DNA of 64,000 nt from Zantedeschia hybrid cultivar. Taxonomy: Eukaryota > Streptophyta > Magnoliopsida > Alismatales > Araceae. Positions 1 through 9,900 of the stretch are shown here, one piece after another. Made by a program: the position numbers and the translations under genes. Position 1 is the stretch's first letter. Every line of letters begins with the position of its first letter. The stretch is from NCBI GenBank assembly GCA_030544215.1, contig JARZZO010000013.1, forward strand, positions 47,635,196 to 47,699,195, read 5' to 3'. The notes beneath the pieces are model-generated. The model did not search any database and was not told the origin of the DNA. It saw only the letters and a program-made list of their open reading frames with translations.

Positions 1-2390
1 AAAAAGGTGACATCTTTGAGGGCATACTTTTCTCTCTTTTTTGGTCAAAATATTTATATCCTTTCTGAGTGGGAGAATAACCCAAAAGGATGCTACAGAT
101 AGCACGAGGATCCAATTTTGTTGAACCTGGAGTCAAAGAGTAAATAAAGCACACACAGCCAAAGACCCGAGACTCCATAACAAATAAAGGATGGTTAGGA
201 CAGAGTACCCGGATAGGGGACATGAAGTCAAATGCCCGAGAAGGCATACGGTTGATAACATATGAGGCAGTTAGGACAACTTTTGTCTAAAATTTGTTGG
301 GCAACTAACATTGCAAAAGGAAAACTCGAGAGGTCTCAAGTAAATGTCTATTTTTCCTTTCAGTCATCCCATTTTGTTGGGGTGAGTAAGCACAAGAGGA
401 TTCATGAATGATACCCTTACTTTCCATAAAGATATTGAGAGTCCTCTTGAAGTACTCCTTTGCATAATCAGATATGAACACTTTAACCTACCTTTTAAAT
501 TGGTTCTCAACCATTTTGCAGAACACCTAAATAATCCAGGGTACTTCTTCACGAGATTTGATAAGATATACCCAGCAACAATAGAAAAAAACATCAATAA
601 AACTAATGAAGTAACGGTGGCCATCCATAGAGGGAACATGAGATGGGCCCCAAACATCATAGTGAACAAGTTGGAAGGAAAGAACTCATGGAGATTTGAA
701 AATTGGTTCTATAATATTTGGCAAGTTGACATACTTAAGACTGAAAAATGTCAACTTTATTGACTTGAACAATTAAGGAAGTAAGACCTTTAGAGACCTA
801 AAAGACAAGTGCCCTAAACGACTGTGCCACAAATAGATCACTTCATGTTTCTTTTCCATGCCACCACTAATAATGGATTGAAATATAACTCTACCGCTAG
901 GCTCCAAATGTATAGGCCTCCCACTTCACGACCAGTCCTAATCGTCTGCTTGTGTTTCACGTCATGAAAATATAATGTGTAGGAAAAAAGGTTACTGAAC
1001 ATTGAAGTGATTTAATTAAACTACTAACATATAAAAGATTAATAGTTAGGGCAAGAACATGAAGCACCGAGGACAGAGGCAAGTCATCACTAAGACTTAT
1101 TGAACCTTTACTCGCCAATGTGTCACTAGTACCATCTGCAATGGTGACCTTTTCCTATCCAAAACTCAAGGAATATAAAGTAAAGAGAGAATAAGTACTA
1201 GTCATGTGATATGTATCACCTAAGTCAATGACACAAGGGCTATTAGGGGAAGCATAGTGAGTCACACTTAAGGCTGCCCCAATAGTACCTGATGTGGAAG
1301 TAGTGGATGAAGACGTGCCAAGCTGAGATAGGATCCGCTGAAGGTGTAGAATATCACCAGAGGAGAGAGCAGACACCTGAGGAGTAGTGAACCCACCATC
1401 TAAAGAGGGTTTAAAAGGGTCATCCGGCCCTTGATTGAAGGCTACATTACTCTTTGGCTGCTGTCCACTCTTTGAATTTCTAAATTTCAGTGACTTCTTA
1501 TCAGGGGTAAAGGTCCCAACAATTGTCCACATTGTGGTTATCCTTCCTACAGTGTGAGCAGTGTCTCCATGTCTTTCCTTTCTCCTTTCCCTGACCACTA
1601 TCACTCTTTACAAGATTAGAATAAGTACTAGCTAGTGCTGACGACTCCACTACATATCGGTTACCGGCTGTAACAGTACCTCTACTTATTGCCTTCTTTC
1701 GCCCTTCCTCTCGCAGCACCTTGTGATACACTTGTTCAAGGGATGGCAGGGGGTCAATACTGAGTATGTGAGCTCTTAAGCTCTCATATTCTGAGGTGAG
1801 ACCAACAAGAAACTTGAAAATGCGGTTCCGCTCCACATGTTACAAATAGACCCTCTAATCTTCAGTACAAGTCCAATTGTATGCAAAGTAGTAGTCCAAC
1901 TCTTTCCACTTACTTTTTAACAACCCAAAGTAAGTGGTAACACCAGTACTACCATGTTTCAACTCATGTATATCAGTTGCCAACTGATATATGATATGAG
2001 AGAAACATCTTGTTTTTGGCTATACATCAAATGCAAAATATCCCACATCTCCCTTGATGTCCTATTCATCATAATCAGCTGTTGGATCTCTGGACTTACA
2101 GAGTTGAGAATCGATCCCATAACTAAATTGTTTTCCTACTCCCACCGGACATAGGTGGGATCATCATATGCTGGTTCCTTGGTTCTATCATCAATATAAC
2201 ATGTCTTTCCTCGGCCTCCAAGGAAAACACGGGCAGAGACAGACCATAGTCGGTAATTGGTCTCCGTAAGTTTCATTGTAGTCATTTACACAGCAAGCAA
2301 GTGATGCTCAATAGATGAAGAACTAGAAGGACGCATCATAGAGGAATTAACTTCCTGATGCTCAACACCGCTGATCGTAGAGGACTCCAT
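1..2390 (-). pseudogene. Copia-A gag-protease-integrase relic
   Basis: The frame starts at the ATG at 2390-2388. Next comes a UBN2-type gag region with words such as KLTETNYRLW near 2270 and ILNSVSPEIQQL near 2100. The gag region at 1836-1501 ends in a CCHC knuckle (C-x2-C-x4-H-x4-C then W). A decayed protease site appears near 1225 (CVIDLGDTYHMT in place of the usual DSGATDHMT form). The GAG-pre-integrase and integrase follow between about 1150 and 1: the residues around 690-370 follow the Copia integrase core, ending in a form of the SPQQNG motif, and LLGYSPTQKGYK is readable near 60. Several frameshifts and stops separate these pieces. Reverse transcriptase and RNase H would lie left of the window. 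Confidence 0.8.
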
Positions 2391-2499
2391 GACAGCCGTA
2401 CATAAGGTATATAAAGGTGTAGGTGACTCCCAAAGACCTAGCAGGATCTCCACCAAGGCATTGGCCTACTCCTAGGGCAAAATAGGAGCACAATGCACT

Positions 2500-3060
2500 G
2501 TGGAAAGGTGCGGTCAGGCCCCCTACACTAGAAACAAGAGCCCGGCCCAGCCCCTATATGTACAGGGTTGACTGGACTAGCTGTAGGAAGGGGACGGCCC
2601 CTTTTCAGGCTCTAAACAGAGCACCTGGGGAGAAAAACAGAGCACCGGCCAGCCCCTATCTGCACAAGATGGATCGGACCAACTGTAGGAGGGGGACGAC
2701 CCCTTCTCAGGCTTTAAGCAGGGCACCCAAGGGGAAGAACAGAGCACTGGCCTGGTCTAGGAAGCCCTAGAACCACCAAACAAGGTAGGAAAGGGGACCG
2801 GCCTTCTCTTATAAGCCCTAGAACCACCAGACAGAGCAGAGGAGAGGACCGGCCAGATCTTTGGTGCTTTAGGATCACCAAACAGGGCATAGGAGAGGAC
2901 CGGCCTGAGCTTGGGTGCCCTAAGATCACTGGACAGGGCAGGGAAGGGGACCGACCTGCTCTTAAAGTCCCTAGATCCACCGAGCAAAGCAGAGGAGAGG
3001 CCGGCCTGCTCTAAGATGACCCAAAGAAGACCGAACAAGGCATAGGAAGCCCTAGGCAGG
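2500..3060 (-). repeat. 51-bp tandem repeat in Copia-A leader
   Basis: The GGACCGGCC-type word recurs at about 2795, 2846, 2897, 2948 and 2999, exactly 51 bases apart. A longer block (CTGTAGGA...GGGGACG) recurs at 2581 and 2683, 102 bases apart, which is twice 51. In one minus-strand frame this gives a 17-residue repeat rich in Pro, Leu and Ser. The array sits between the primer binding site and the gag start. Confidence 0.8.
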
Positions 3061-3075
3061 ATCGGCCTACTTTGA
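3061..3075 (-). other. Primer binding site of Copia-A
   Basis: The minus strand reads TGGTATCAAAGTAGG, matching the initiator tRNA-Met type primer site (TGGTATCAGAGC) used by plant Copia elements, with one change in the core. It fixes the inner LTR edge just above 3075. Confidence 0.75.
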
Positions 3076-3079
3076 TACC

Positions 3080-3390
3080 ATATAGAAAAATAGGGGAGAG
3101 GAAATAGAAGACAGATGAAGCAGAATAGGAAGTTGCGGCAACAGCAACACAGGCCGCACCTCTCTCTCTTTTATATCATGGGTTATGAGGTTACATAATA
3201 GTGGGTAAGGACAAAAATACCCCTTGCTTCAATAAACACATAATAAGCCCCATAAACCCACACATAAAGAAGAAAAAGAGAGAATAAAAAATAACTTAAC
3301 CACTAGACTAAATTACCGATGACTACAATTCCCCAGCCCTAGGACATAGTAGTGGCTCCACACCGTGACGTTACATATCACCGTCTCACA
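3080..3390 (-). repeat. 5' LTR of Copia-A (approximate)
   Basis: This segment precedes the primer binding site on the minus strand. It contains a TATA-type box (minus-strand TATAAAAG near 3175) followed by a CT-rich start region. The outer end probably lies in 3378-3390, where the minus strand reads TGTGAGACGGTGATATG. The inner end no longer shows a clean CA. Confidence 0.55.
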
Positions 3391-3627
3391 GGTAGCCCTT
3401 TCCTTCTACCTGGCTCGTAACTGGGTCACTACACAAATCCCAGCATTAATAACTACAAATATACATCGAAAGAAGATAACTAGCAAAACACTTTCAATAA
3501 GACATCCATCTGCACAACAACATGAGAGCTAGACAAGGCAATAAATGGTTTAACCATAATTAAAATCACCAGGTTATAAAAGCAACAAGAAAAGCAGTAG
3601 GCTAGAGGTTATAACATGTGACATTTA
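3391..3627. other. Intron sequence without recognised content
   Basis: Part of CAMTA intron 5. No coding pattern or repeat structure was seen here. Confidence 0.5.
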
Positions 3628-4174
3628 GGGGTTGTTTGTTTGAACGTAAAACAGCGTAATCTAAAACAATTGTTGTATTTTACAGTGTTTTCGAATGTTT
3701 GGAATGATGTAAAATAATGTAAAATAAAATCATGTATGGGCCTTGTCTGCCCACTTGGCAGCCCAATTTTCTTGTTTTGGCATACAAGGAAAGCACACTG
3801 TAAACCAAATAAGAAGATCGAAGCATTCTCTCATTTTGTTTTACAAACAACCAAACAAATGCTCCTTGTTTTTTAAAGCAGAAATTTTTACTTGTTTTGA
3901 AACTGGTGAACTATAGAGTTTTGGGCAATTTTGATATTAGTCCTTATAAACTTGTGTATTTCGAAATAAGTCCCATGTATTTGTATATTAGACCTTATAT
4001 ATTTGACATTTTTCATCTTTAATCCCGGCCATTTACTTCCATCAATTTTCTAAACTTTGCCATGGTTAACATGTAGAGTTAAAGTTACATTTACTATGAT
4101 TAATTCTCTCTCTCTCTTTACCCATCACCCCCAAATCGGCGCCGAAGAAGGAGTTCTCTCTGTGGGAACCCAAT

Positions 4175-4176
<2 letters not shown>

Positions 4177-4226
<50 letters not shown>
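4177..4226. repeat. (CT)n microsatellite 1 in Pack-MULE
   Basis: About 50 bases of nearly pure CT on the plus strand, placed before the first gene fragment. Confidence 0.95.
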
Positions 4227-4233
<7 letters not shown>

Positions 4234-4364
4234 AACAGGAGGGAATCCAATGGTCCTGCTCATGGTGACAGTCGCCCCGCTCACGGTGACCTACGCCTTC
4301 TCCAAACTGTTGCAGCTGTTGCTGGGGAGCTCCAGGAAATGGTGTTGGCACAGCGGTGTCCATG

Positions 4365-4775
4365 TACGGTCTCATCCAACAATTGTTCGCTTATGCCGGC
4401 AACTTCCTTATCCAGAAGTTCCTATAGGTGCAAGGCATCGTGGCACCCAGCATGGTCATCTCCACTGCCACCTTGGGGTTGCACCTAGTGCTCAACTGCG
4501 TGGCGGTGTACAGGTCGATCATGGGCCTACTAGACGCATCACTGGTGCTGAGCCTGCCGTGATTGGTGGTGATGGCCCTGGTGGATGCCCAGCTCGCATA
4601 TATCGTCACCAACGAGCGGTGCAAGCAGACATGGAGAAAGTTCATGGAGCAAGCCTTCACGGTTGGGGGAGTTCTTGAGGAGGTTGTCAGTAGTGATGTT
4701 GTGCTTGGACCCTGGAGACATGGTCGTACTTCAAGGTGTTGGTGCTCATCACCGGACTGCTCAAGGACCCAAAGT

Positions 4776-4778
<3 letters not shown>
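4365..4778 (+). pseudogene. MATE efflux transporter (DTX type) fragment
   Basis: The plus strand gives recognisable MATE/DETOXIFICATION words. LFAYAGNFLIQKFL is followed by a stop, then a GIVAPSMVISTATLGLHLVL-type helix, then LLDASLVLSLP, then AYIVTNERCKQTW. After a frameshift comes ETWSYFKVLVLITGLLKDPK, which matches the stretch around the family's ETW...ILL/TGLLKNP motif. It has at least two in-frame stops and one frameshift and lacks both ends, so it is a captured exon fragment rather than a gene. It ends directly at a (CT)n tract at 4779. MATE proteins are membrane antiporters that export organic cations and flavonoids; this piece cannot do that. Confidence 0.75.

Positions 4779-4846
<68 letters not shown>
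4779..4846. repeat. (CT)n microsatellite 2, at the joint of two gene fragments
   Basis: 68 bases of pure CT lie exactly between the MATE fragment (plus) and the LEA-2 fragment (minus). Confidence 0.95.
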
Positions 4847-4848
<2 letters not shown>

Positions 4849-5010
4849 GCTATCCACTGAGATGTAGTTCATGGTGATGATGGGGTTCTTCACCTTGAAC
4901 GCATTGAGGGTGAGGATGAGCACGAGGAGGCAAAGGATGACCATCGTGACGCCGCATCAAGTGCAGTAGCGAACAGCGCACCGTCGGTGTCCGTTGGCAT
5001 TGCCGAGGTA
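4847..5010 (-). pseudogene. LEA-2 / NDR1-HIN1-like protein fragment
   Basis: On the minus strand a cysteine- and arginine-rich stretch (RRCAVRYC) leads into a hydrophobic helix (MVILCLLVLILTLNAF) and then KVKNPIITMNYIS. This cytosolic-basic, membrane-helix, FKVKDPKITMNS arrangement is typical of the N-terminal half of LEA-2/NHL proteins. It contains a stop just before the helix and breaks off at the (CT)n tract, so it is a captured piece. A plus-strand reading as a continuation of the MATE gene was considered and is much weaker. Confidence 0.6.
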
Positions 5011-5422
5011 GGCGACCTCTGCGTCACTCAGCACGGGGGTGTCGACTACGGCCCTCCGAAGGGAGGCCCTCGGGGCCAGTGGCTTCGCCTACCCAGGCTA
5101 AGGCCCAGCAGTAGGCAGGAGACTTTGCCGTCGCCGTTGTTGAGGAAGGAGAGCTTAAGCTTGGCGAGGCGAGGCGAGGCGATCAAAGGGTTGCATGAGA
5201 ACAAATGGAAGAACACTTGGTTGTCACTGACGTAATCTGAGGTCACCCACAGGGCCATGCACGGGAATTGGAAGTAGAAGGGGCCATACCACTACTACGT
5301 AAGTGGCTCCATTGGGGGAGAAGGTGGCAGAGGCGGAGGGGTCGGTGGCCATGGTTGCAGGGCAGCGCAAAGGTTAGGAGCTTGGTGGGTACCGTCCACC
5401 CATCCACCTTAGCCACTAGGAC
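5011..5422 (-). pseudogene. Unassigned captured fragment in Pack-MULE
   Basis: GC-rich, coding-like sequence between the LEA-2 piece and the third (CT)n tract. One minus-strand frame is open over about 70 residues (5258-5046) and contains MALWVTSDYVSDNQVFFHLF. I do not recognise the family. It could be the N-terminal part of the same LEA-2 source gene or a separate capture. Confidence 0.35.

Positions 5423-5449
<27 letters not shown>
5423..5449. repeat. (CT)n microsatellite 3 in Pack-MULE
   Basis: 27 bases of CT, again between two coding-like segments. Confidence 0.95.
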
Positions 5450-5453
<4 letters not shown>

Positions 5454-5544
5454 AACCTGGCGAAACCTGACACCGATCCTAGAATGTGGCAGAACCCAAC
5501 GTGCTCTTCAAAACTCGACGATGATCATGGCACCTTGTGGAACT

Positions 5545-5547
<3 letters not shown>

Positions 5548-5608
<61 letters not shown>
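5548..5608. repeat. (CT)n microsatellite 4 in Pack-MULE
   Basis: About 60 bases of CT. All four tracts carry CT on the same strand. Confidence 0.95.
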
Positions 5609-5611
<3 letters not shown>

Positions 5612-5937
5612 TGATCATGATCAGATCCTGGAAAAGCACCGGAGGTCCGGCGCAATCCCTTTCCTCGGTGCCGGAGGAGATCTTCTCTTCCCGTGAAAGA
5701 TAGGGATAAAGGGGTCTTTTAGTATTTTTCCGTTAAAGTTAACACCAGTTTAGAGAATATTCAGAGAATATTCTTTTTTTAGACAGATGTTAACCATAGG
5801 GACTTATTAAGAATATAAGTAAACTTTTTAGGGACTAATAACTAAATACGTAAGATACAAGGACTTAGTTCAAATTCGTTATGTTTTCAGGGATCAATGT
5901 CAAGAAAAAAAAACCTAGAGTTTTACATTCAAACAAA

Positions 5938-6942
5938 CACATGTAAAATGGAACAAGAAGTTGTACCAACCAGTGACTGACGTTAGATTGTAATTTTTAT
6001 AAAAGAAAAACATAAGCTTGAATAGAAAGAAGCAGCAGCATGCACTAGCCATGCAGCCCATCCCCCCCCTGCGCACCACTGCCATGTCACTGTGACTCGA
6101 ATGTTTCACAGTATAATGGAGAAAAATCCAGGCACCTGCAACCTCTAACTGAACAATAGCAATGACATATGGTCTTCTTCACACTATTTATGATACACAA
6201 ATGATCAGTTCTTTTAGAAAAAGTGCCATTTGGTTAAGTTAGGCCTGTGTGAAGACTAAAATGGAAACAAAAACTTGGCAGAAAAAAAATTCCGGACACT
6301 GCTGGGTAGGTAAACAGCTGAGCTAAGCCACCTAAACAATAGGAGTCCATCACCTCATATGAGCTGGACATTTTGAAACATTGCGAGCTCTTTCTTTTTC
6401 ATTTAACAAAAAAAATATTTTATCACCCAGTGACCTCCATGCCTAACTCCCATAGAGTTGGGAAAACACCCTAGAACCAAAATCTCCAGTTCTCACTGAG
6501 CTCAATTTGCCATAAGACATGGAAATGTTTTATTCAAATTAAGCTCAGTCTAAGGAAACAAAAAATCTTTGTAATTAGTTTTAACATAGAGATCAATCAT
6601 CTAAACATTGAATGACATGAAAGATCCAAAATTATCTACCAACAAAACATGCACAATTGTCCACCAAGAAAGTGACTTTAGTTGATGACAACCTGAGTGC
6701 CATAATTAAGAATCAGAAACTGACTCAAACTTACATTTAGAAGGGCATGAACCTATCAGTATAAGTTTTAGTGACTCAATTTGAAGGTATACATAGCAAA
6801 TTGTTTGAATAATTTTGTTTTACAAACTCATTGAGAAGATAACAAAAGAAAAGGAAAACAAATGACACCAAAGGGAAAAACATATGAACACTTGAATAAA
6901 AGGCTAGTGTCTACACAGATAGCCAAGATGGCAGCAACAAAC
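5938..6942. other. Start of CAMTA intron 5, no recognised feature
   Basis: AT-rich intron DNA downstream of exon 5 on the minus strand. I searched for the next CAMTA exon (the segment after the HYREV motif) and found none before the left window edge. Confidence 0.5.
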
Positions 6943-6988
6943 CTCTGCCACTTCTCTGTAATGGACAAGGACAATATGATCATAAGCC
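6943..6988 (-). CDS. CAMTA4-like: CAMTA exon 5 (46 bases)
   Basis: It starts after a TTTCAG acceptor and completes the proline codon left open by exon 4, then reads AYDHIVLVHYREVAE up to a GTTTGT donor at 6942. This is the last conserved block of the CG-1 domain. Despite being only 46 bases and 14 kb from exon 4, it is intact and in phase. Confidence 0.9.
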
Positions 6989-9900
6989 CTGAAACAAGAG
7001 AAAAGTTATGAAAATAAGCAACTCACATTATGTTGCATAAAACATGTTAAGGAAACATTAAGGTGATAAAATCTTAAACACACTTTAAATTTCCTATGCC
7101 AACCATGCAAAACTTTTAAGCAGTATAGCAAGTACTAATCATGATGCAATTACCTTGGAAAAGTGGTTGTAATATTCCATATTTTTGTTTCATAATTACC
7201 TGGCAGAAGTGCTGTAATATCCCCTAATTTTGCTTTGGTTATTCTGGTGTAAATTTGAAATTTATTTAAACATTTTTGAAAACCTAGGATATTTCATTAA
7301 TTGTTGAACTTCTTAGGGTTTTGTATGCAAAAAAAGAATGGCCCTAGTTTTTTTGAAGGTGACAAAAGTATGCCACAATTCATTAAGGATCAAAGAGGCT
7401 TACGAAGGGTGAAAGAAACGAAACACACCTCCGGGGTAGGAGAACAACCCCCCTCCCCCAGCAACAACACAATAGCATAACCCAGGCATAAAGCCAAGAA
7501 TCACAACCCAATAAAGAAAATATAAAGAGCTGCTTTATCAACTCAATAAAGCAGAAGAAGATACTCCCAACTTCAAATGGTCGGGAGCTTCCATGTTTGC
7601 CCTAGTTACACTAATAACTAAGATTAATTAGTTCTAATTTGGGATTAGGGTGAGGGTCAAAGGAGAGAGTGACGGCTGGAGTTTGACAGGGTGTCGCACT
7701 ATGACTATTGACTGGTTAATGGTGGTTGGACTGATACATCATCAACAAGAGTAATACTTGCTGCAATGCCCCAAGTGCATTGCCGCTGCAACCACCATCC
7801 GATCACGCGATCGGTTAGTGCATGGTGTTTTAAGTTTTACTGCACCCCCTGCCTAGAGGTGCAGTGACCACGTGCTGTCCACTAGTGCAATCGGACAGCA
7901 GTTGTTAAGTCATTGCACCAAGTATTACTCCATCAACAATAGTCTTGTAAGGCATTGCAGCAAGTATTACTCCATCCACAATAGTCTTGTTGACTTTCAT
8001 GTGGAGCCCACATGATGAGATGATGACACCTCATTGACGGAGCCCACATGGCAGTTCATGGACTCCCATGTCATATGTGAGAAAAGGACTAAAAGCTATC
8101 TTGGCCAATCAGGATTCACCTAGACTATGGAGGCCCTTTAGTTGGTTGGCACAACTCCAAGCAGCCCCACTTCCCCAACCTCAAACCTCAAACCTCAAAC
8201 TTCCATCTCGTTTTCGTGCTCGTTAAGACTACTCCCAGTCAAAGAGAAAGCCAAACCCCAAGCCCCCAGCAAAGGAGGATCCTCTGTTGATGGTGAGAGT
8301 GCACAAGAGGAGCCCATTGATACGTTAAGGAAGGGTTCATGTTCGATAGTAAAATTTAAGAGTTCAAAGACAGAGAAACTTAAGCTTCGTACTCAAAACA
8401 AGGTTCTAATGACTTATACAATAATGAGTGTAAATGACTTCACCAGTGCAAGAAGAAAGGGGAAGAAAACTATGGAACACATTGGAAAATGGATGAAAGA
8501 AACGAAAAGGTGAAACTTGATGGTGAGGACACACGCTCACGAGTTCGTTTCAACCCGGCCCACGTTTACCGTTGTCGGAGGGCCCCAGCAGCTACTCAAA
8601 GTTCGATCTGACTTGACAAGGACTTTTTAGCTGCTTGAGGTGTTTCAAAGTCGCATATGCCTTTTTTGAGATTGTATTTGGCCCATTAGAGGCCCATTTT
8701 CAGATTTTTTTTCTATTTTCGTTGCATTTTTAGTACGATGTTCCTGTATTTTCTTAGCCTAGGGTCATTTTAGTCATTTTGTTATTAGGGCTTCATGAGG
8801 ATTTTAGGGTTTCTTTATACATATTCTTGTATCACTTGTAGGAGAATCATTGTTGGTTGATTAATGAAAGAAGAACTATTTGTGTGTGTGCGTGCGTTCA
8901 TGTTGACATCTCTTTAAATACATAAGTATAATGGGTACATAGCATGCAAAACATACAAAAGAAAGCTAGGACTATCCTAGGCAAAATTATGCATGCACTC
9001 ATAAGTGAAGGGTGTAGGATTAAATAGAGTAAGTCTTGGCTTACCTCATAAGTATAGTGGCTTACCTCTATGGCAGCTGCAGTATAGCAAGAGCAGCAGC
9101 ACGGCAGAGGCAGCAGCGCAGCAGCAGGGGGGCAGGTGGCCCCCCACCGGTGGTCCCCCTCTTTTTATAAGAGGGGAATACCGGTGGGGGGTCCACCGGT
9201 CCACCTCTCCCCCACCCGTGCCCATTAAAGGGCCCACCGGTGGGGGGGTTTCTCCCTCCCCAAAGCAAAGAAAAAAGAAGAAGAAGAAAAGAAAAGAAGA
9301 AGAGAAAAAAAAAATGAGAGGGAGAGAAGAGAGGACCGGTGGGGGGTCCACCAGTTCCTCCTCTCCCCCCCCAACGGTCCCATGAGAGGGAGCCACTGGT
9401 GGGGGGTTCTCCTCCCCTAGAAAAAGCAAAAAAATGAGAGAAGAGGGGGAAAGGGATTTAAGACTCCAATGGCCATTAATGGTCTTGAGAAATGAAGGAT
9501 TTAGTGAGAGAGTATGAGTGTTAATGCTCCCCTATTAATGTCATTGAATAACGGGTGAAAGCTAAATGCTTCCCATTAGTGTGAGCTTCTCCCACTAAAT
9601 GAAGTTGAGGGAAATTAAAAGCCTCAATAATTGGAGCCAATGATTGCACCATTAATAGACACTAGAAGGGGTCTTCCCAACAAATTAAGGAGGAGGACGG
9701 AGAATGAGTGGGATGCCACCGGTGGCACCCTCACCTACAGCTGGTGGAGTGCCCACCGGTGGCACATGCCACCTCCCCCCACCCCTTACCGGTTGACACC
9801 TGTGGGGGGTCTACTCTCTCACTCCACTCTCACTCCCTCTCATAACCTTCTTTTAATTGGCTGAAAGTTGTCGATGGCACCCCCAACCAAGCTCTTGATC

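Larger units (their letters stand above)
1..3390 (-). mobile_element. Decayed Ty1/Copia retrotransposon (Copia-A), cut by window edge
   Basis: Read on the minus strand this runs LTR (about 3390-3080), primer binding site (3075-3061), a long leader with a 51-bp tandem repeat, gag from 2390, zinc knuckle, protease, GAG-pre-integrase and integrase, and it leaves the window at position 1 inside the integrase. The order gag-protease-integrase is that of Copia elements. Many stops and frameshifts show it is dead. It lies in intron 5 of the CAMTA gene, in the same orientation as that gene, so its LTR signals would be read in sense. The outer LTR edge is approximate, because the partner LTR and target duplication lie outside the window. 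Confidence 0.85.
3923..5915. mobile_element. Pack-MULE carrying gene fragments, 9-bp target duplication
   Basis: The 9-bp word TAGAGTTTT flanks both sides (3914-3922 and 5916-5924), the size typical of Mutator-like elements. The ends are long, diverged terminal inverted repeats of roughly 100-200 bases: both read inward as a series of ...TTAGTCC...AAGTCC...TTAGACC-like lines. There is no transposase. The interior is a patchwork of gene pieces (a MATE transporter fragment on plus, a LEA-2 fragment on minus and at least one unassigned piece) separated by four (CT)n tracts. It sits in CAMTA intron 5 and interrupts an older foldback element. The class rests on the target duplication and the end structure. 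Confidence 0.75.
3628..5937. mobile_element. Foldback MITE-like element split by a Pack-MULE
   Basis: The left end at 3628 reads GGGGTTGTTTGTTTGAACG. The right end near 5920-5937 is its inverted counterpart (GTTTTAC, one mismatch, then TTCAAACAAACA). The two halves (3628-3922 and 5916-5937) are separated by the Pack-MULE at 3923-5915. A homologous right-hand part recurs at about 50150-50283 and ends in the complementary AAACAAACAACCCC, which supports a repeat family. I could not find a convincing target duplication for this copy. Confidence 0.55.

Noticed and set aside
4850..4940. Plus-strand reading as a continuation of the MATE transporter
   Set aside because: The minus-strand reading gives a much clearer LEA-2 helix and FKVKNP motif, so the MATE piece ends at the CT tract.
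4057..5703. Frames encoding long Ser-Leu or Arg-Glu repeats
   Set aside because: They are translations of (CT)n/(GA)n microsatellites inside a Pack-MULE, not proteins.
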